A DNA stretch of 64,000 nucleotides, taken from Zhengitettix transpicula. Lineage: Eukaryota; Arthropoda; Insecta; Orthoptera; Tetrigidae. The stretch lies in assembly GCA_037074705.1 (NCBI GenBank), contig CM073591.1, forward strand, positions 96,152,532 through 96,216,531, given 5' to 3'. The translations under genes and the position numbers were made by a program. Shown here piece by piece: positions 22,001 through 36,539 of this stretch; position 1 is the first letter of the stretch; every line of letters starts with the position of its first letter. The notes beneath the pieces are model-generated. The model ran no database searches. It was not told the origin of the DNA and was given only the letters and a program-made list of their open reading frames with translations.

Positions 22001-23879
22001 ATATTGGTATTATTTTAATATTAACGTATTGTAGAGAAAAATTATAATTATATTGACTTTATAATATAAAGTTTAATGTTAATTGTTGGATGCAGAAAAA
22101 CTAGTATGTCATGCTATCTTATAGATGATTCTTATTTAGATTACATTATTAATTAATTAGATATAGGTCCTAAATAATGTAGTTTTTTTTCCTCTTTGCG
22201 CATCCTTGAAGTTTTTATTCTCCTGAGAAGCTATGGAAAATATATAATGGAATTAATACATTTTCCATATATTTTGTATATACTTGTTAGTTTTTGTAGT
22301 ATTTTTGTCATAAAATTAGTCCCCTCGGCTATCAAATGAAAGATACTGTGGTAGATGCCATTCTAGTTTATTCTGTTTTATACTATTAATCTATTTTATG
22401 AGTTTGTCCGATTCTATTGAAATGAAATTGATGGAATCAAATTATTACAAAAGTAACCTGTAAGTAATCATATAAGTACGAAAACATACTGGAAGAGAAT
22501 TTAAAAATATAACAGTTGAGATTATCTTATACTTAATCTGAAGAATACTCCAAATGTAATGTACTAAATTACTATTCATAATTAACCATTGTTATATTTT
22601 ATTGAGATCATTATTATTATTTAATGTTAAAGTATACAGGGATTGAAAAAATAACCATTAGACACAGTTCGTTGCAGTAAAATATTTATTATACTTAGTC
22701 AACAGACTCAGGAGCTTTCTGCCTAATCTGTCGTAGTTATCTGCTCGAATTCCAACTAATTTTTCCCAATTAACTAAATTACAAATTTTATATCCAAATT
22801 AATCATTCTCCTTTCAAAGTCGTTAAAAACAATTAACTTTATATTGCACAATATACAATTATGTTAAAACAGTTCTCAAGCTTAACAACACAATCTAAAA
22901 GATGTATTCATGCATAGCCTCTGATTTTGCATTTCTTCAAATAGTTTGGAATAAGCTTTCTTTATTTTAACCCAAATTACATGTCCGATTAGTCCAAAAG
23001 CTCCTTAGTTTATTGAATTTATAAAATATATGACTATACTGCAAAGAATTATGAATATGATTATTTTTACAATTCTTAGATAAGGAAACATGCTGATATA
23101 ATCGTAAAAAATATACTTAAGGCACCATCGTTAACAAAGATTGCCCAATCAAGAATAATTTCACTATGTAAAAACACAAACCCGTCTCATAGTTTTAAAT
23201 TTTTTGTGTGTTATGGTGGCCGGTTTTTTTTGTAAAAGAATGGATGAATGGAGGAGGAAGGTCTCGTCTTATCTGGGCATTCTCGACATTTGTGTGCACG
23301 AGGAGACAATGCACAAGGTTGAGCTCCTGAGTCTTTAGGACCTCTGCCATGCCGAATTGCTGCTGTCGACTTGGTTTGTGATTAACATCAGTGACACAGA
23401 GAAACGACGAACACTCTCTCAGCTTGTCTAATCTAGTAAGGCTCTACTGACACAATGCCTCAATTGCTCTCCTGCAAAACAACCACTTCTGGAGACTAAT
23501 TCTACAGACTCTACACGTCTCACTTGATAACACATGCTTCTTGGTAAAATCAGATAATATATATATATATATAATGAAAATGTATCGTCGGAAAAATCGT
23601 TGAAATAAATGTTCATAATTATTACTTCAGTAATCTAAGATTTATTACTTTAGTAATCTATGAATAAGACCGTGAAAATTAAGATTCACAGAGTAAAATA
23701 TGCAGTAAACATAAATATGATAAAAAACCAATTCTTGAAATAGTAAAAAAAATTATAATCACTTTACTTACAGAAACATAAATATAAAATAAATGAATAT
23801 ATATTTTTAAATGAAGTTGAATTCTAATCATCTAATAAAGAAAAACGACTGTACGTGTGTGTATATGTACATATGTATG
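19081..23879. other. AT-rich intergenic, no gene seen
   Basis: Long AT-rich stretch. A 24-bp unit is exactly duplicated near 19915-19965 (ctacggttctacttactctt occurs twice). A GC-richer patch at 23210-23530 has no recognisable product. Nothing else is supported. Confidence 0.55.
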
Positions 23880-24457
23880 TTCCACATACAAATCTATAAC
23901 CGTGGAGAAATTATGACCACGGACGGGTGTGTAAACTTTCAAAGATTCTCAAACGGGCAATAATTGCGACGGATAAATCTTTTTCAGGGTCAATGAGATT
24001 TATAGTGTATATCTTGATTTTTTGTGTGCATAATTACAGTCCCTTTCCACATAGGAGGTGGGATAGGAGAGGAGGGGCGTGACCTAAAAATAACGCAAAA
24101 ACAACTGAGATAGGAGTCAAATCCGAGGTTATGGATGTCGCCGAGTTTAATTATGACATTCAACTTGCAGTTTAATCCCAACGGTAGTGGAATTTTTAAA
24201 TATGTTAAATCGTCCGATATATATTTCGAAAAAAACTCTTTCAAGGTTAATGAAATATATAGCGTTTCTCCACAAATTTTTGTGTATAATTTATACCCCA
24301 TTTAGCATCGGTGGGAAGCACCTTTACGGACGGGGGTGGATTGTCGTTACATAAAAATAGCTCATAAAACGAGATTGGAGTAAAATATGGGGTTTTGGAT
24401 GTCGCTGAATTTAATGATGACTATCCGGGCAACCCTGGGTACCCAGATAGTATTTAA
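23880..24457 (-). repeat. Interspersed repeat with two diverged 260-bp internal units
   Basis: Read on the minus strand from 24457, it opens with a 'ctgggtacccagggttgcc' motif like that at 55251. Two diverged units follow: positions 24242-24421 match 23985-24160 with a period of about 260 bp (shared landmarks include gtcgccgag/gtcgctgaa and the g-rich block). No ORF. Similar elements with this opening motif and internal repeats are widespread in arthropods. I do not assign a class. Confidence 0.55.
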
Positions 24458-24688
24458 TAAAAATGCTTAGTTCAAAACCAAAGCAGTAATTGTGAAACGG
24501 AAATATCAGTACGCTTGGTTGAAATTTATATTAATAATATCAAATTTTTTCAACAGTATAATAACTAATACATAAAAACATTTCTCCAACTCGTACCATG
24601 AGGGGATCACATACAGAACCACTCTAACTATAAAATAATTTTACTGAAAGTGAAATTTAATTTTGTAAAGGGTTCTTTTAACAGTATT

Positions 24689-24911
24689 CTGATTTAATGA
24701 ATAATAAAGATAGCCAATTCAGACAAAATATTGATAATATAAATACCACACAACGTTTCTGGGATCATTGTTCCTTTCGTCAGGTGCGAGGAAGAGCCTA
24801 GCCCTCGACGCACCTGATGAAAGAGAGAAGGATCCAAGAAACTGTGTGGTATTTATATTATCACTTTTTTTACTGATTTGGCTATCTTTATTATTCATTA
24901 TTTTCAATCAG
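24689..24911. repeat. Fold-back element family 1, full palindrome
   Basis: Nearly the whole 223 bp is an imperfect palindrome centred near 24800. The left arm includes gatagccaattcag and gataatataaataccacaca; the right arm has their reverse complements (tgtgtggtatttatattatc, ggctatctttattattcatt). No ORF. It is related to the copy at 47434-47572 and to the half copies at 10549 and 27481. Confidence 0.75.
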
Positions 24912-27480
24912 ACGTAAATTTTTCATTTTAGTACTTTGATTTACGCAAATCTTTGTTAATTTATTTCATAAGAATCCTTCCCGGTTATTGCCATGATCCA
25001 GTTCTTTGATGTTTGATGTTGAATATTGAGACAGGGACGATATACACGCCTATACATTTCCTACGCTTCTTATTGTTTTTAATTAACAAACTGAGTGGTT
25101 ACATACACCTTAATTAACGTACTACTTCTCCTATGCTGGGCAATTATCCTTCTTGTGACAGCTGAGAGGTTAAGTTAATCCACGGCCGAAAATCATATCT
25201 CTACTTGTAATATATATTGAGTCCCTTTGAATGTAACTACCTATCTCCGTCCGACTCTTCAGACTCCATGCTCAAACTGTCTTTTGGTCTGAGTTTACAA
25301 CTACAGCTTTCAGTCCTACTCCACCTCTAACTGCATCTCCCCTGAAACTTAAAGCCAGCGAATTCGAATATTGCAAGGGTTTTTAAAAGTTCTCATTCTG
25401 CCTTATACCAATCAATATTGGCAGCCTCTCAAATGTCTTTCTTTGATAGAATAAGCTTGAAGAATATTTGTAGTTCAAGTCACAGACTGGATATCACCTC
25501 ACCCAGAGAAGTGAGGGATGCGGATTTTCCCCATTAGTTCGTTCCAACAGAAATTACTGCTCATGTAGTTTGGAATATATTGGCCTATTAATTAGAACTG
25601 CACTCAACCATCATTGCGGATTCCTATGTCTGTTAACGTGGATAATCGACTATTACTTTTCCCAAAATTATTTATTATTCGTACTCACTAAATTGAAACT
25701 CATATATATTAGGTATGTGTTTAAACAAACGGAATAAATAAGAAAAAACAAGATAATGTGGCTAATATTTTTAATATTAAAGATTAACGGATGTGTTCAT
25801 AATTTTCATGGTTCAAACATAGTTCGGAACTAGTTTTACAACTAAGTGAGGAATTGTAATATTTAATAATTACTTGCGATATTTGCCCATTAATCTGAAT
25901 TTATATAATTATTCACAAATGGCAACATATTTAACGAAGTCCGTAGCCAAAATTTCAGTTAATACATGAACGTTAAATGTGATATTTCATTACACGTTTT
26001 TGCAACACAAACAGAGACATTTAATTTTCATTTATTAATTACCAGAATTAATATATACGTAGCTTCACAAGCATTATTTCATATTTTATGTCATCTTCAA
26101 CATATTTGTCGAGTAGTTTTCTCCATTTTCCTATCGACGTATTCTGGTTTAATATTCCATATTTTGTTAGAAGTTCATCACGCCAACTCGATCCGCGTTT
26201 CCTGAACCTGCATGTACTTATTTATAATTCAGATAATTCTGACTAAGCGAAGTGAAATAAGTGAAGCTCTATTCAAATTAAATCCGATATGCAGATTGAC
26301 GGGACAAAACGAAACCTCAGTTAATACATTCTCACGTTCCAGTCGCTTCGGAATTTTTTTTAATAATATTTTATTATTCGAATTGAATTCATAATTACTT
26401 ATCTCGCTGTACTTTTTGTAGACAGTCGTTAGGATTTAAGCCACAATTTTAAATTATGCAATTTTGTATGTAATTTATATAATTTTTTTGGGAATAATTA
26501 ATATTTTTGAACACGTTCGTAATGAGTAGTTCACTTCATTCAACAGTTAATAATTTATTTTAACTTTATATTTTAGTAATCTAATAATCTGGAGCTTCTA
26601 ACTATGATAGAGGACTGTACATTTTCAGTTTTAAATATTCATATTCATTCTAAATATCCTATTTAAAGGAAACTCAATTATAATGTAAGTAAATTTGTTT
26701 ACTTGCAACAAATTTTCAGTCATGTGGCACTTAGTTTTATGTGGACGCAGGAAATACAAATTGATGTCGAAATATTATTTCAAAAATTTGAATTAATAAA
26801 TGAAATTATGAAATGTAATTCATTTTACGAGCTAATACAGTGCGCAAATTCGTTGTGACGTAAAGCAATAGCTGTTTTCACAGACCGAAACAAGGAATTA
26901 CTGCCCTCTATTGCGCAGAAGGCGTAGAAAATCCAATTTAGAGGATATTATTGTGTTTCACGGTGCCACAAAACGCAACCTCCAAACTTTCACAAGATTT
27001 AGAGGCTGTTCTCCGCAACCACATACAGAATCTGAACACATGGTTCGTCGCAACCAACCCCGCCAACGTTACATGCTTGTATTTTTGATGAAGCTGCTGT
27101 TGTCATTCTCGATGTTCCGCCTGAACGCCATTCTTCATGCATCACAAAGATTCCAAGATTCTCGTATGCGTGCTGCGGGAATGTATATATGGAGCCAATC
27201 TCGTCAAGAAAGAAGAAACGTTCTTCGATTCTTCATTTGACTGTAAGACGAGTATATTCAAGAACACAAATTAATATATACAAATATGAGTACAACATAA
27301 TTAATTTTAATTACAATTAAAATTTGAAAATAGATTTCGTCTTTTAGAGATTGAGAAAGTTAATGATGTATGTAAAGTAGTAATGTCTGATGTAATAAGA
27401 ACTTTCCATAGTTTTCTCGAACGCCTTACACATTATGTGTTGTAATGAAAAACTGACAAGTGTAGTTGTGTTGCTTTAGG
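24912..27480. other. Intergenic, one unassigned ORF
   Basis: Mostly AT-rich. A 109-codon plus-strand frame at 26911-27240 lies in a GC-richer patch. Its product is rich in R, and I see no domain, signal or splice context that would make it a gene. Confidence 0.45.
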
Positions 27481-27547
27481 CTCTTCTTCGCACCTGTGGA
27501 AAGGGACAAGGATCCCAGAAAGGTTGTGTGGAATTTATATTATCACT
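27481..27547. repeat. Half copy of fold-back family 1
   Basis: The run from ctcttcttcgcacctg to tttatattatcac matches the right arm of the palindrome at 24689-24911. The left arm is missing. Confidence 0.6.
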
Positions 27548-28990
27548 TATTGTCAGAATTAACTATTTTTCTTATTCCAAAACTGTAATAATGATATACA
27601 AAAATAATTTATATAATTAAATTTCGTTTGAAGTTGCTGACAAACAAACTTGGCGTCGTTATATATATATATATATTGTGGTAGTCATATTGAAGATATA
27701 AACAAAGCCACCAATTATTGTGGCATACAATTTAGTAAAACTAGCAAAAATCCACAGTATGGTACAAATTAATATTGGAAACTAAATTATGACTTGGTCA
27801 ATGAAATAACTTAATCAATTAAATTTTAAATACAAAAACATGTATAATAATTTATATTTAGTTATATTTTATACCAAAATTTTTACATAGATGACGCAGT
27901 TGTATCGAAATTCTTTAAACCTTCAGGGTCACTCATCGGGCATCTAACTGCAATAGTGAACCGCAATTATATAACCAAATTAAAGAAAAATGAAAGATTA
28001 TGAATTTTGAATTAAATTTATATGAGTATTACTAACAACAAAATTCTATAGAAACTTGTAGAAATTTGATGAAATCTGATGGTACAGAAGCTTATACTAG
28101 GTTTACAATAAAAATTTGTACATGCCAAACATCAGAAAACCTCTCATATAACACTACTTATTCATTTCACCACTTATTTAAAATACTTTAATTAACAGGC
28201 TCATGGTATTTCACTTTTAACACAACCTACGTCAGCATATATACTTGAATGCCTATCACCACAGTCGATCAACAGTCGATTTCCAACATTTCCGCGAATA
28301 GTAATATTTGATGATAGCAGGGAAAAATTGAATTACTCTCTCAAATAACGTTTTAATTCAACTCCCTATGATTACTACCAATATCAGTTCAATATCATGC
28401 AGTATTACGTTCTTTACAATTCACACGTAAATCGTTCAATTTCTCATTCCAATAATTGTAATAGCTGTCTTTGCTTTCTTCTACTTTTAATTTTACAACA
28501 TCCAAAACTCCTTTACGTCTTCTAGACTACCGGGCCAATTTCATCCACCTTGCCTAATGGCGACCACTCGAACGCAGACTGAACTGTCTCTTTCGTCAAA
28601 GATTTCATCCTCAAAACGGTGCCGACAATAATACAGTCAGAAGACTCCACATTCTTATGCAACGCCGATTGTTGCCTACAATACCTGGGTCACTATATTA
28701 AGCTGATACAAGTTTTAAATAATTTTTAAAAATAACTTTCATTATACACATTGGTATTCATTACTATATACATGTATCTATCAGGTGCATAAGCTGTGTA
28801 TAAGTGTATTAAATACGCTATTTGATCATAAATAGTTAGTGATCATATTAAGCTACTATAGACACATTATTCCTTTTTATAAGTTTTTCATCTGTCGACA
28901 ATAGTCAGTGCACATTATCAGCAATTTAATGCACCAAAGTTCATTTTTCCTTTGGTAATCGTCTAGTTTTTTGCACAAAAAATAGAGCAT
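27548..28990. other. AT-rich intergenic, nothing seen
   Basis: Background sequence with a short (TA) run at 27660-27676. No gene-like frame. Confidence 0.6.
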
Positions 28991-29560
28991 ATGTGGGAAG
29001 CTCTGCTTTTCGGATTCAATTTGAAGAACTCGACTGCCAAATCGCATGAAATTCTTGTGGAGGCCTCTGACGATAGTGTTTTATCGGAAACAACGTGCAG
29101 AGATTAGTTTTGTCAGTTCAAAGACGGCAATTAAATTGAGTGACAAGAAGCGTGAAAATCAGCCCAGAAAGTTTGAGGACCTTCAATTGCAGGCTATTTT
29201 GGACGAGAGCAATACCCAATCGCAAAAAGTGTTTGCCGTGTAATTAGGCGTTACTCAACCAGGAATTTTCTTACGCCTACGTGCCATGGGAAAGGTCCAA
29301 AGGATTGGAAAATGGGTGCCGCATGAATTGAACGTTAGGCAGATGGGGCGACGATGAAGGACATGTGAATTATTGCTCGCCAGAGAAAAAAGAAAGTCGT
29401 TCCGGCTTCGGATTGTGACTGGCGATGAAAAGGGGATATATTTAGAGAATCGTAAACGAAAGAAATCTTTTTTTTATCCCGGCCAACCATCAACATCATC
29501 CGAAAGTCCAAATCGCTTCGGACGGAAGACGATACTGTGAGTTTGGTGGGATCAGCAATT
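28991..29560 (+). pseudogene. mariner transposase pseudogene, 3'-truncated
   Basis: From an ATG at 28991 the frame gives LLFGFNLKNSTAKSHEILVEA, the N-terminal helix-turn-helix region of an irritans/cecropia-like mariner. A stop replaces the expected tryptophan soon after. Other frames then continue with RKFEDLQLQAILDE, VTQPGIFLRLRAMGK, WVPHELN and ARQRKKK. The first catalytic aspartate is seen in VTGDEK (29418-29435) and the second in VWWDQ (about 29540). The similarity stops there, so the third aspartate and the C-terminus are absent. Several frameshifts and stops show it is dead. It is much better preserved than the relic at 17880 and belongs to another lineage. Confidence 0.88.
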
Positions 29561-30677
29561 TGATATTTATATCACTTCTTTTGTCTGTATTTGATTATTT
29601 ATCTCATAATTAATTTTTCATTAAATCAAACGATTTGTTTGTAACATCTTAGTTTAACTTACAACCCCCATCTAATTCTAATAGAATTCTGATTTCAGAA
29701 GTTTTTAAATCCGATGCTTTGAATGAAGACAAAATTGCAAGACCAACATTTATTTGAATGTTGTGGAATATTTTTTTTTCCTTGCTATTGAATGTACTAT
29801 ATTTACTTGCTCTATTTTAAAAAATCGTAAGACTTACTATTAAAAAAGCTTTAAGAAGAAAGTCAGAAAATTTAAGCAAACTCGTGAACGTTGTCTTTAA
29901 CTGAGAAACGAATGAGAAATAACAATGTACAATGTACTTACTTTCCCTTGCCTGATTTTGAGACTAAATGTGTAAGATATAGAAGGAAATTAGATCTTCG
30001 TCAGAAGAAAAGGTAATTTAGAAATGAGGAGGAATGATACAGTCATTTACAAATAGTAAACATTTATCTAATTTTCAGGGACTCAACTTTTCAACATGTG
30101 GGTACTTTGTTCACCCTAGGGCCTCTTTCTGCGCTGGAGACTCCTTCCTCTCGGTGAATTACGTTTCCTTCGTATGTCTAATTTCCGTTTATTTATTCTT
30201 AAAACTAATATGTAACACCCGAAAATTTTTTTTTTCTGAAGTCATTGAAACAAATCATTAATTTTCAAATCCAAACGTTTCAATACTTTATTGTAATAAG
30301 GTATTATAAGGGGATAATTCAGTCGGGACAAATGTAAAGAGTTAAATCAGATTCAGAAAGAGAAGGCAACTCATTTAAAATTCGAAATATATGTAAATGG
30401 CGATAATTTAGAAGAAGAAGCGTTGCTAGACGACAAATGGTTTAAATCGAGTAGTTGACGCTGACTAATAAAAGAAATGGACTAAGTGAACCGACTTAAA
30501 CATTTTATTTTACATTAATTAATTTCGCGTTTTAAATATAAATATTTGGTCTTCCAAAAAAATTGAAATAAGAGTATCTACAAAGACAGATACATTGTAT
30601 TTCTATATAGACAAAAAAATGGAGAACCCGTGAATTGGCCGCTGCCACCAAATCAAATTTCTAGGAAATAACTTGTA

Positions 30678-30719
<42 letters not shown>

Positions 30720-33174
30720 TTCTTATTGATGTGTTAATGAAATATTAAAATCTCATTAATGTTAAATCATTAAAATAAAATAATCCCATCCGTGTGTTAT
30801 ATTATATTGATTTTTAGAATAGAGTGGGGTTATATAGTTTTTCATCACATAGTTTTCCGTGTTTCTACGACACTCAAAAGGGGTTTTAATAATTCATAAA
30901 TAATTTATTGCAATTATATTATTAATTATTGAATTTTTAAAAATAAATAAGTATCTCAAAAACAGTCTGTATTTTTGCAATATACAACCTCTTTAATTAT
31001 CTCATTATAAATGTCAGTTCCATATGTATGTTTTAAACTCTTGTTTTTGTAGCTAGTTTATTTTGTGAAACAAACTGATTAATTATTTTTGCAATTTTAT
31101 TTAAAACGTTTTGATGATTAGCAAGCCTGCTAACGATGGTATGATTTGCTTCTCATCTGGCACGCTCTACAATACTATTTCTAAGTGACTAGAATTTATG
31201 TAGTCACAGTTGAGGGTATATCACTCTTCCACGAGGTGAAACGCGATACCTGAAATTAATATGCGTAGACAGGCGCATATAATTCGCATTACAAGTAATG
31301 AGCCGCGGAAAATTAATTGAAATCTGTTGCAGCTGACGTGTGGCGTTGTATCCTGCTTCACGGATTAATGTCCTGTAATTGGATTTTTGCCACCGACAAT
31401 CGCCATATGCTAAGTAACCGTCGTCATATTACATCTAAAAGAGATTCTCTTCACTTTAACGAAATAAATTTCGATTATTTTGTCATAGGCCTGTTACTGA
31501 ACATAGGTATACGTATTTAAATATGAAATATAAGACTAGTTTAAATATTCTTATAACCTTCAATTTTCTGGTTCCAGATAAGAAAATTAACTCCAAATAC
31601 TTTAAAAAACACAATTACACCCAACATTCTATATAGTGAACGAATTTAACATACCTATTTTTCGGTATAGTTATATTTGTGACATTATGGTCAGTTATGA
31701 AAGTTAAGACAGGACTTATGATATTAAATAAACTGAAAATGCAAACTATGTAGTATTATTATAAAACAGAACGTGGTTAGGGGGTCGATTGACCCTAAAT
31801 CTAAAATTTCTTATTTGGTATGAAATTAAATATTAAGTAATGGTTTTCATAATTGCCTACTCAATTCAGCAATCCATAAGTAATCTCTTACATTTTTTAA
31901 TACGACTCATTTACTCACAATTCTCGTAATACGTTAAAAATAATTATAATTGATTATGAGAGATTTATCGGCCACTATATAAATGTTACACCATTATTAA
32001 TTATTTGTAGTAGTATTAATTTGTTTCACGATACTTCCAAGGACCATAGTCTGATTATTTACCTCAAAACTTATTACCATTATCATATTATATTATTAAA
32101 ACGCAATGTTTCATTCATATAATCGATTTTAAGAGTGAATCTTCTTCAACTATCTTCTACCAACTTTTACGTTCAACAGTCGTTAGTATTCGTTAAGTAA
32201 AAACTCATATAGATTTTTAATATATAATACACGTTTTGACCCATTTATAAGTAAAAATATTATTATATTAATAGTCATGCATAATGTACATATTTAGAAT
32301 AATAGTCAATTTTCAGTACTTCTATGAATTCCTAAATTTTAATAATACGTTGCTCTGAAATATTTAAATAAAAATTATCATGAATAAAAAACCCAAACCT
32401 ATTAATCAATCAGAAAGTTATTATGAAAATTTAAAACAAATACATTTTTTATATGCAATGATTTGGTCATTAAAGGAAAAAACAGTAACCAATAATTTAA
32501 ATAGAATTTATAAATCTATGTTATTGAAATTCATTTGCTATGTTATAATATTTTTATTTTCATTATTATTTTAAATTCAACAATGCTCTCAGTAGTCATT
32601 TAGGCCACAGTGTTTCTGCAAATCGCAACTTTAAAAATTATGTTCATCTATATGGCCTGTAATTCACTGGAAGTAATATTCCAAAATTTTTCCTTTCTTG
32701 GAATCTTTTATTACGATTAGGAATATGTCATTCAATTGCAAATTTACACTTGGACAGGTCTCAATTACTGATGAAACAATGTGTTTATTTTATTATAATG
32801 TTTTTAAGTTTTCATAATAAATTTATAGTCGACTGGTACATCTTATTTTTAATTAAATAAGTCAAAAAAAATAGCTGTTAAAACTTTTAATACGTGAAAT
32901 TACTTCACTTTCAATATTGCCGGGATGAAACTAGAGTCTTTATAATGTTAACTCCCAAATTTAATATAAAACCAGTCAATACAGTGGTATCTTCTGAAAA
33001 ACAATCAAAAGGCAGGCCATAAGCTTGGCGGAGTCCCTGGAAGTTGTGAAGTACAACAAAGTGCACGCTCAAAAAAACAGAGAGCTTAGATACAGCAGAA
33101 ACAGTATCGTTACCTCTACCAAACCATGACTGAACATGGTGATTTTCAGATCTAAAATTAGGGCCTAGTGAAAC

Positions 33175-33225
<51 letters not shown>

Positions 33226-35671
33226 CCACATAAAAGTTAAATGACTAACACAAAATTCTAGTGAATAAAGCACCTGAAAGTAACATGCCCTTAATTTATT
33301 TATTTAGAGACAACAAAGTATAACAAAAAGTTATTAATGAAGAACATAATGCATCCATTATCACTTTAAACATAAAAAATTGAAAAAGTGTGTCTCCGTG
33401 GTAATTTTAATATCTTTATTGATTATCTTAAACTATGAAAAGATGCCAAAAATCATTTCTGACCCCCCCAAAAATACATTTTTTTATAGTTTTCCCCAAG
33501 TCTGGCAGAGCTTTACTCAAAATCCAGAGAGACAATATTCCATTTTCTGTTAATAGTACATTCTACACTTACGAAGTGCACAATGAAACAAATTTATATA
33601 ATGTAGAGTATCAAATCAACACATACAGAAAACACCATTTCATATACATCTTTTTGTAGGACAGTAATATAGTCGATATTCCTTGTTTCATTATTCACGT
33701 CTATTCCATATAATATCATTATAGATATTAAATAAAATCCAGAAATCCTTACACCTTGTTAAGTCTTAATGAAGTAATAAATATAGCCAACCTCAAACTT
33801 AACTATAGCACGAGTCAGGAAGGAAGACTGGTGAAGAAGATTGAGGGAAGAGAAGGCAAGACCGACGTTGCCGCGATGCGCGTGGAATAGAAAACACGAC
33901 ACAACGATCTACCGCGGTCAGCTCTAGGGACATACTGATGCTGATTGGCTGCTCAGGCGGCGGAGGTAGGGCCTGCGAGGAAGAAGAATACTAATCTGGT
34001 TCTTTGTCATATTACATGCCGATGAATAAATAAATCAGCCAATTCAGTCATAATTTCAGGAAATGTAATTTTAATTAATAAATAATTTTTCTGACTTCAT
34101 AAGCTAATTTATTTATTTTATATTCTTGATGTTATATAAATATCAATTTTAATGTAAAAATGTTATTATAACTGATTGAGGTCCATATAGGATCCAAACA
34201 TGCATTAAGTAATACATTTATTTTCCTTATTGTTGTATTAATATTTAAACACAGAATTTTTTGTGGAATGCAAGTTTAATGAGTAAAAACTATATTTTAT
34301 TAATTATAATTTGTCTCTGTGGCCGTTATGTTTCGTCTTGATATTACTAAATAGAATTTTTTTTATCAATATGATTTATGGGTAGAATATCAATGTTATT
34401 ATTCTCTTAATGTAAAATTGTTCCAACGGTTACGAGTATGATATATTTATAATTTCTCTCCTTAAACTCGGAATAAATTGTAACATCGCCTGTCGTAAAC
34501 TGGAAATGAAGGTACAATATCTGGACAGTATATACCTTTCTTTATTTTGGTATTGAAGTTCTAAAATACCAATAAACGGGCTAGGATTTTCCCTACTACC
34601 AACGCCTGCCTGTAGCTGGGGCATTAAACCGCAAGGGTTGAAGCTGTACGTTCCTCTTTAATGGCTCAGCGTTTTGCCATGTATCCGTGAAAATGTTTAC
34701 AAAGCTGCATCAAAGCTTAATTTCTTTTACGTTCCTTCTAACTTAAAATACGAAGTCTTCCAGTCTGCAGGCGTATCTGTGGAAGTAATTTACAATCCTA
34801 TCGTAAACTTTGAAATATGATCTCAATATTTCTGCCAAGTGTGTAATGTCTGACACAGTTAAATCCTCCGTCAGTGTAGTCGTTATGGCTTATGTGGGTT
34901 ACGATTGCGACCTGTGGTATATCTTTCTGTCGTTCTGCTTAAAACATAAAAAAATCACGTAGATTTAAACTTTGTACTAAAAAAGTGCCATAACCGTCAA
35001 ATAATAACTTCACTAATACAATTCAGTATACTAAGTTTTTAACTTAAATAATAATTATTTGGGAAGAGAGATAATATGATCAACGTTTAGGGTTGAAATC
35101 CGTTGCGCTATTTATTTATCTACTCTGCATCATTTTGAAATAATTTTTTTGTTGTAATTTAGCAAGAAGGGATCACATTTTTACGTTTCGAATGGAATAA
35201 TAAATCATTAGTCAGGCGCATGGAAACAAATGCCTTTAAATATGAAGGTTGTTCGAAAATTCCATTAACAAACTTTAAGAACTTGTAGAGGGGACTGTAT
35301 TGATCATGTTTTAAATATGGAACCCATTTCCGGAAACCTACCGTTTCCGTGCAACATACATTTTAAGACGGGATTTCATCGCGACCCACTTTTGCTTAAG
35401 TAAATGGAGGCGGTTAATCCCACATTTTTGGCAAAAACTATGTAACTCAGGTTCAGAGAAATTTGTGTCAATTTTATGAATGCCAGAGTGGTCTGAGTGT
35501 AGTTTATTCAACGCTTAAGAAATGGCAGCAGAAATAATTTTTGGATAGACGTTGACATTAATGTGAAGCAAACATTAAAATCCCTTTATCTCAATTTGGT
35601 TTAGAAAGGGTCATCATCGTTAACCATCTCAATTAGTACATTATGTACATCAATTTTATTACAATTTATAA
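29561..35671. other. AT-rich intergenic with two (TA)n tracts
   Basis: No gene is recognisable. (TA)n microsatellites lie at 30679-30716 and 33179-33212. A GC-richer island at about 33790-34010 contains gattggctgctc, a CCAAT-box-like sequence on the minus strand, but no transcript can be inferred. The stretch 35250-35600 has the look of an old repeat but is not assigned. Confidence 0.5.
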
Positions 35672-36052
35672 TTACGTAATTATCCCATATAAGCAAAAAA
35701 TAAACTTAATCATTTGTCTCAAACACTTTTTTTTACAATTGGACTCACAGTATTTTTTTGTCTCTTCCAAAGGATGATTTTCATTTCTGATCCTGTGAAA
35801 CTCCCGTTCGATGCGGCAACTACCAAGGACGTTGCACAGTGTCTGCGAATAATTTTCTGGCACTCGCACCATCACACCTGGTGGCACTTCAAACTCGTGA
35901 TGGCAGATATTCCTCTGTTTCTGCAGGAGTCTTGTAAATGAAACTCTTCGTACTATTCCACAGAAAAACGGTCCAATGGTCAAACGGTCAACGGTGAAAT
36001 GGAATTTGGTGATCGTGAAGACCACGCGATTGGACATCTTCCACCGATCCAT
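35672..36052 (-). other. Unassigned 126-codon open frame
   Basis: The minus frame opens at ATG 36052 and ends at 35672. The middle is GC-richer than the flanks (HEFEVPPGVMVRVPENYSQ). The product is basic and cysteine-containing with a hydrophobic C-terminus. I recognise no domain, and the opposite strand is open as well over 35714-35941, which argues that it may be composition rather than coding. It could be a fragment of an unknown transposon. Confidence 0.22.
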
Positions 36053-36093
36053 ATTTGTTCCCAACTAAACGCCCAATGACCAATGATCGAAGA

Positions 36094-36163
36094 CTTTCCC
36101 GGTGTATTTTCTGTAGAAAGTGTTCTCGGGTGTTCACACGGGTGAGACATGAGAACTCTTTCT
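36094..36163. repeat. Degenerate copy of fold-back family 2
   Basis: The run ctttcccggtgtatttt is shared with the flank of the copy at 52894. The arms tagaaagtgttctc (36114-36127) and gagaactctttcta (36150-36163) are reverse complements with one mismatch. Confidence 0.5.
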
Positions 36164-36478
36164 AAACACCCAATGCTTGCTTTAGGAAGATAAAGTGTAT
36201 GAGACCAGTGGGTGGAACAATGTAAGGCTTAATCACATGACCGTTTTCCATTGTTTGTAACCCGCACGTTTCTGAACATGTGATCTAGTTATCAGTTCGC
36301 GCTACAGATCAGAAATTGTGGTAGAGGACTTTCAAGCACGCTCTATGGAAAGCTAACAGGCTTCAGAGGCTGGATTTCATTACATTTTAAGGCGTAGACA
36401 TTTTTTGTAAAAGTAAACTGTTGCTGTGTCTATGAAAAAAATCATATTTAAACCAAATGACGCCTGTAAGTAAATTTT

Positions 36479-36498
36479 ATATATATATATATATATAC

Positions 36499-36536
<38 letters not shown>
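36479..36536. repeat. (AT)n microsatellite
   Basis: Alternating AT over 58 bp with one acgt interruption near 36498. Confidence 0.95.

Positions 36537-36539
<3 letters not shown>

Noticed and set aside
26911..27240. 109-codon plus-strand frame
   Set aside because: Arginine-rich, no recognisable domain, and another frame of the same DNA is equally open for long stretches.
33790..34010. GC-rich island with a CCAAT-like box as a gene promoter
   Set aside because: No TATA or initiator at fitting distance and no coding frame beside it; more likely an old repeat fragment.
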